From: Larkinella rosea
GTDB lineage: Bacteria; Bacteroidota; Bacteroidia; Cytophagales; Spirosomataceae
Length of the DNA: 64,000 nucleotides
NCBI RefSeq assembly: GCF_003858635.1
Contig: NZ_RQJO01000008.1
Location: forward strand, 186,001 to 250,000
Direction of reading: 5' to 3'
The notes under the pieces are model-generated. The model worked only from the letters and a program-made list of their open reading frames with translations, was not told where the DNA came from and did no database searches. Both the position numbers and the translations under genes were made by a program. Positions 62,201-64,000 of this stretch are shown here, piece by piece; position 1 is the stretch's first letter, and every line of letters starts with the position of its first letter.

Positions 62201-62463
62201 TCAAAATTGCCCTAAAAGGCTTGTTGGGACCCATCGAAGTGGCGGGTAAAAATTACCCCGGTCAGGTGCCGATGACACCCTTTGGAGGTTTGCTGAACGA
62301 CAACGAACTGGCCGCCGTGCTGACCTACGTGCGGAATTCCTTCGGGAATACTGCGTCAGCCATTTCGCCGGAACAGGTCAAGAAAGTGCGGGCCGCGACC
62401 GAAAGCAAGAAGGATTTCTATGCGCCGGATCAGTTGTTGAAAGCACATCCAATGGAAAAATAA
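59293..62463 (+). CDS. SGNH-hydrolase/beta-propeller/HEAT/cytochrome c fusion (PVC-type heme protein)
   Basis: 1056 residues. Signal anchor at 1-30; SGNH-like domain about 35-270 ([12 protein letters not shown] in place of GDS; [32 protein letters not shown] near its end); membrane-bound-dehydrogenase-type propeller about 375-690 ([40 protein letters not shown]); HEAT-like repeats about 720-900; cytochrome c at the C-terminus with CTTCH (C937, C940, H941) and a later Met (PMTPFGG). It probably oxidises a sugar or glycan-derived substrate and may deacylate it as well. Last gene of the second nutrient locus, beside ThuA. Confidence 0.92.
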   Translation: [1056 protein letters not shown]

Positions 62464-62766
62464 CGGATTCATGACTTGAGGTAAACAAGTTTTAGTCTGT
62501 GCGAGTTTAATTATTCAACGAAATAATATAAATTTTCGCGGACTAAAATTTGTGGGTATGTAGAGAAAATGTTGTAAAATGAATATTTTTGGTGGGTTCT
62601 GTGTTATTAAACGGTAACGAAATCATTTTTTGTGTAGATTTGTCGTTCGGAAGTTGTTCCAACCCACCAAGAATCCCTACTTTTAAGTCTCTGCGCACCT
62701 TTTCAGGTGAATTTGGTAGTATTAGTACTCAATGTTAGTCGCACCGCCGAAGCGGTAGATTCTTGA
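62464..62766. other. 303-bp intergenic region before plsY: REP copy 3, -7 box, structured leader
   Basis: It holds a diverged REP-like copy (62484-62558) and TAGATTTG (62635-62642), an exact -7 match without a clear -33. The leader of about 120 nt has two small hairpins, CACCTTTTCAGGTG (about 62698-62711) and ACCGC-CGAA-GCGGT just before the plsY start. I see no small ORF of note. Confidence 0.5.
62484..62558. repeat. REP-like element, copy 3 (diverged)
   Basis: The left arm ACAAGTTTTAGTCTGTGCG (62484-62502) pairs imperfectly with CGCGGACTAAAATTTGTGGG (from 62537), which keeps the GGACTAAA core and the GTGGGTA boundary of copy 1. The loop is AT-rich. It follows the stop of the cytochrome fusion. 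Confidence 0.6.
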
Positions 62767-63426
62767 ATGAACGTGTTATTGATCATTGCAACAACATTAT
62801 TGGCTTACATGCTGGGTTCCATTCCGACTGCCGTTTGGTATGGAGAAGGTTTCTTTGGATTAGATATTCGTCAATACGGAAGTGGGAACGCGGGCGCGAC
62901 CAACACATTTCGCGTGCTGGGCAAACGGGCCGGAACGATCGTGATGCTGATCGATGTGCTGAAAGGCTATACGGCCACGATTTTATCTTCGCTGCTGTGG
63001 TATTTCGATGTGATCGGGACCCACGAAATACTGACATTTAAACTGGTTTTTGGCCTCGTCGCCGTCATTGGGCACGTTTTCCCGGTTTGGGCGGATTTTA
63101 AAGGTGGCAAAGGGGTTGCTTCATTGTTGGGCATGGTGTTAGCCATTCACCCCGAAGTAGCCGCGGTTTGCATTGGTATTTTTCTGGTTGTCGTCATTGC
63201 TTCACAGTACGTTTCGCTGGGTTCTATGATGGCCGCTTTAGCCTTTCCGGTGTTGTTGCTGTTGCGGGCTTTTGGTCAGAAAGAACATCCGTTGCTGATT
63301 GTCTTCGGTGTCCTCGTTTTCCTGTTTGTGGTCTTGACCCACCAGAAAAACATTACCCGACTCCTGAATGGCGAAGAAAACCGGACGCGACTCATCAAAT
63401 TCCGGAAGAAAGAAGACGAAGAATAA
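62767..63426 (+). CDS. plsY: Glycerol-3-phosphate acyltransferase PlsY
   Basis: 219 residues with five or more transmembrane segments. It transfers acyl from acyl phosphate to glycerol-3-phosphate, the first step of phospholipid synthesis. IRQYGSGNAGATNTFRVLGKRAG (motif 1), HVFPVWADFKGGKGVASLLG (motif 2) and LGSMMAALAFP are conserved PlsY motifs. A strong terminator follows. Confidence 0.97.
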   Translation: MNVLLIIATTLLAYMLGSIPTAVWYGEGFFGLDIRQYGSGNAGATNTFRVLGKRAGTIVMLIDVLKGYTATILSSLLWYFDVIGTHEILTFKLVFGLVAVIGHVFPVWADFKGGKGVASLLGMVLAIHPEVAAVCIGIFLVVVIASQYVSLGSMMAALAFPVLLLLRAFGQKEHPLLIVFGVLVFLFVVLTHQKNITRLLNGEENRTRLIKFRKKEDEE

Positions 63427-63449
63427 GTTTCAAGTCATACCGATTGCAG

Positions 63450-63487
63450 GACGCCCCGAAGTGATTAACTTCGGGGCGTCATTTTTT
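63450..63487 (+). terminator. Terminator of plsY
   Basis: A 13-bp perfect stem, GACGCCCCGAAGT (63450-63462) with ACTTCGGGGCGTC (63468-63480), a 5-nt loop, then T6 after an A (63482-63487). Confidence 0.95.
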
Positions 63488-63530
63488 GGTCGTATTCCCG
63501 TTGTCAACCCGACAAAAACCCGTTACATCC

Positions 63531-64000
63531 ATGTTATCAACCTACTTTGCGGAACATAAAGAGCGGTTTCTGAACGAACTCTTCGAACTCCTGCGGATTC
63601 CGTCCGTCAGCGCCGACTCCAAATTCAAACCGGACATGCGCCGGGCGGCTGAGTTTGTGAAAGAAAAACTGACGGCGGCCGGTCTGGACAAGGCCGGAAT
63701 CCACGAAACACCGGGACACCCGGTCGTTTACGCCGAAAAACTCATCGACGATTCACTCCCGACGGTGTTGGTTTATGGTCACTACGACGTCCAGCCCGCT
63801 GATCCCTACGAACTCTGGAATACGCCACCTTTTGAACCCACGATCCGCAACGAGCGCATTTACGCCCGCGGCTCCTGCGACGACAAAGGCCAGTTTTACA
63901 TGCATGTCAAAGCCCTCGAAGCCATGCTGGCGACCGACGGTTTGCCCTGCAACGTAAAGGTGATGATCGAAGGCGAAGAAGAAATCGGCTCCGATCACCT
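63531..64000 (+). CDS. M20 family dipeptidase (start only, continues past window)
   Basis: The ATG at 63531 opens a frame running off the right edge; 156 residues are visible. The start [30 protein letters not shown] is typical of M20 dipeptidases of the CNDP type. The first zinc ligand is in [14 protein letters not shown], the bridging Asp in [11 protein letters not shown], and the catalytic Glu pair in [13 protein letters not shown]. It hydrolyses dipeptides with a two-metal centre. No signal peptide, so cytoplasmic. Confidence 0.93.
   Translation, partial: MLSTYFAEHKERFLNELFELLRIPSVSADSKFKPDMRRAAEFVKEKLTAAGLDKAGIHETPGHPVVYAEKLIDDSLPTVLVYGHYDVQPADPYELWNTPPFEPTIRNERIYARGSCDDKGQFYMHVKALEAMLATDGLPCNVKVMIEGEEEIGSDH

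Noticed and set aside
1-64000. CRISPR arrays, tRNA/rRNA genes, prophage or intact IS elements
   Set aside because: No evenly spaced direct-repeat arrays, no tRNA-like cloverleaf, and no intact transposase, integrase or phage structural genes were seen on either strand.

Overview
The window looks like chromosome from a Bacteroidota bacterium of the order Cytophagales, most likely the Spirosoma/Larkinella group (family Spirosomataceae). The evidence is two SusC/SusD pairs, a FecI/FecR pair, several LytTR regulators, a DUF3078 protein, PVC-type heme proteins, moderate-to-high GC coding sequence, and promoters of the Bacteroidota form (TTTG, about 20 nt, TAnnTTTG) with no clear Shine-Dalgarno sequences. 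The genus is an inference. I saw no rRNA, tRNA, CRISPR array, intact insertion sequence or prophage.

Layout. 1-2.3 kb: a TonB-dependent receptor (cut by the left edge) coupled to a small secreted protein, both on minus. 2.4-7.9 kb: a phage-nuclease-like hypothetical, miaA, a short-chain prenyl diphosphate synthase, a rhomboid protease, a membrane-anchored LytTR regulator and a membrane protein behind a clear promoter. 8-13.7 kb: a TPR protein, a DEAD-box helicase, a fructosamine-kinase-like protein, anmK and an L-2-hydroxyglutarate oxidase. 13.8-18.3 kb: an OmpA-like lipoprotein, an aldose-epimerase-like protein, an MFS exporter, a membrane protein and a TPMT-like methyltransferase.

18.3-34.4 kb is a glycan-use locus. 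The minus strand carries a GH99-like protein, a PVC-type cytochrome, a GH95 fucosidase, a TPR-like protein and the remains of a PQQ-dependent dehydrogenase. The plus strand carries SusC, SusD and a DUF3823 lipoprotein. Between them lies one large gene for a membrane-spanning regulator (LamG-like plus beta-propeller outside, SARP/OmpR-like winged helix inside). It is flanked by two matching operators, each of three TTAAG motifs 11 bp apart and each 11 bp upstream of a -7-like element, pointing outward at the two arms. I infer a one-protein sensor-regulator driving both arms.

34.5-36.5 kb: a promoter, a 19-codon leader peptide with six consecutive Cys codons, and alternative hairpins precede a phytanoyl-CoA-dioxygenase-family gene and an SDR gene. 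This looks like a cysteine-sensing attenuator. 36.6-45.8 kb: a HGSNAT/DUF5009-like membrane protein, a MutM-like glycosylase, a coiled-coil membrane protein, a cluster of three LytTR proteins with a TPR histidine kinase, a DUF3078 protein, a mechanosensitive-channel-like protein, an ECF sigma factor with a hydrophobic tail and a small protein. 46.5-49.6 kb: tsf, rpsB, rpsI and rplM. 49.7-51.2 kb: an epimerase-like SDR and a decayed small secreted-protein gene.

51.3-62.5 kb is a second nutrient-uptake locus: ECF sigma, FecR, SusC with an STN domain, SusD, a ThuA-domain protein, and an SGNH/propeller/HEAT/cytochrome c fusion. It uses FecI/FecR-type control, unlike the first locus. The window ends with plsY and the start of an M20 dipeptidase.

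Intergenic spaces hold several unrelated inverted-repeat families, including three copies of a REP-like palindrome built on CACGGACT.
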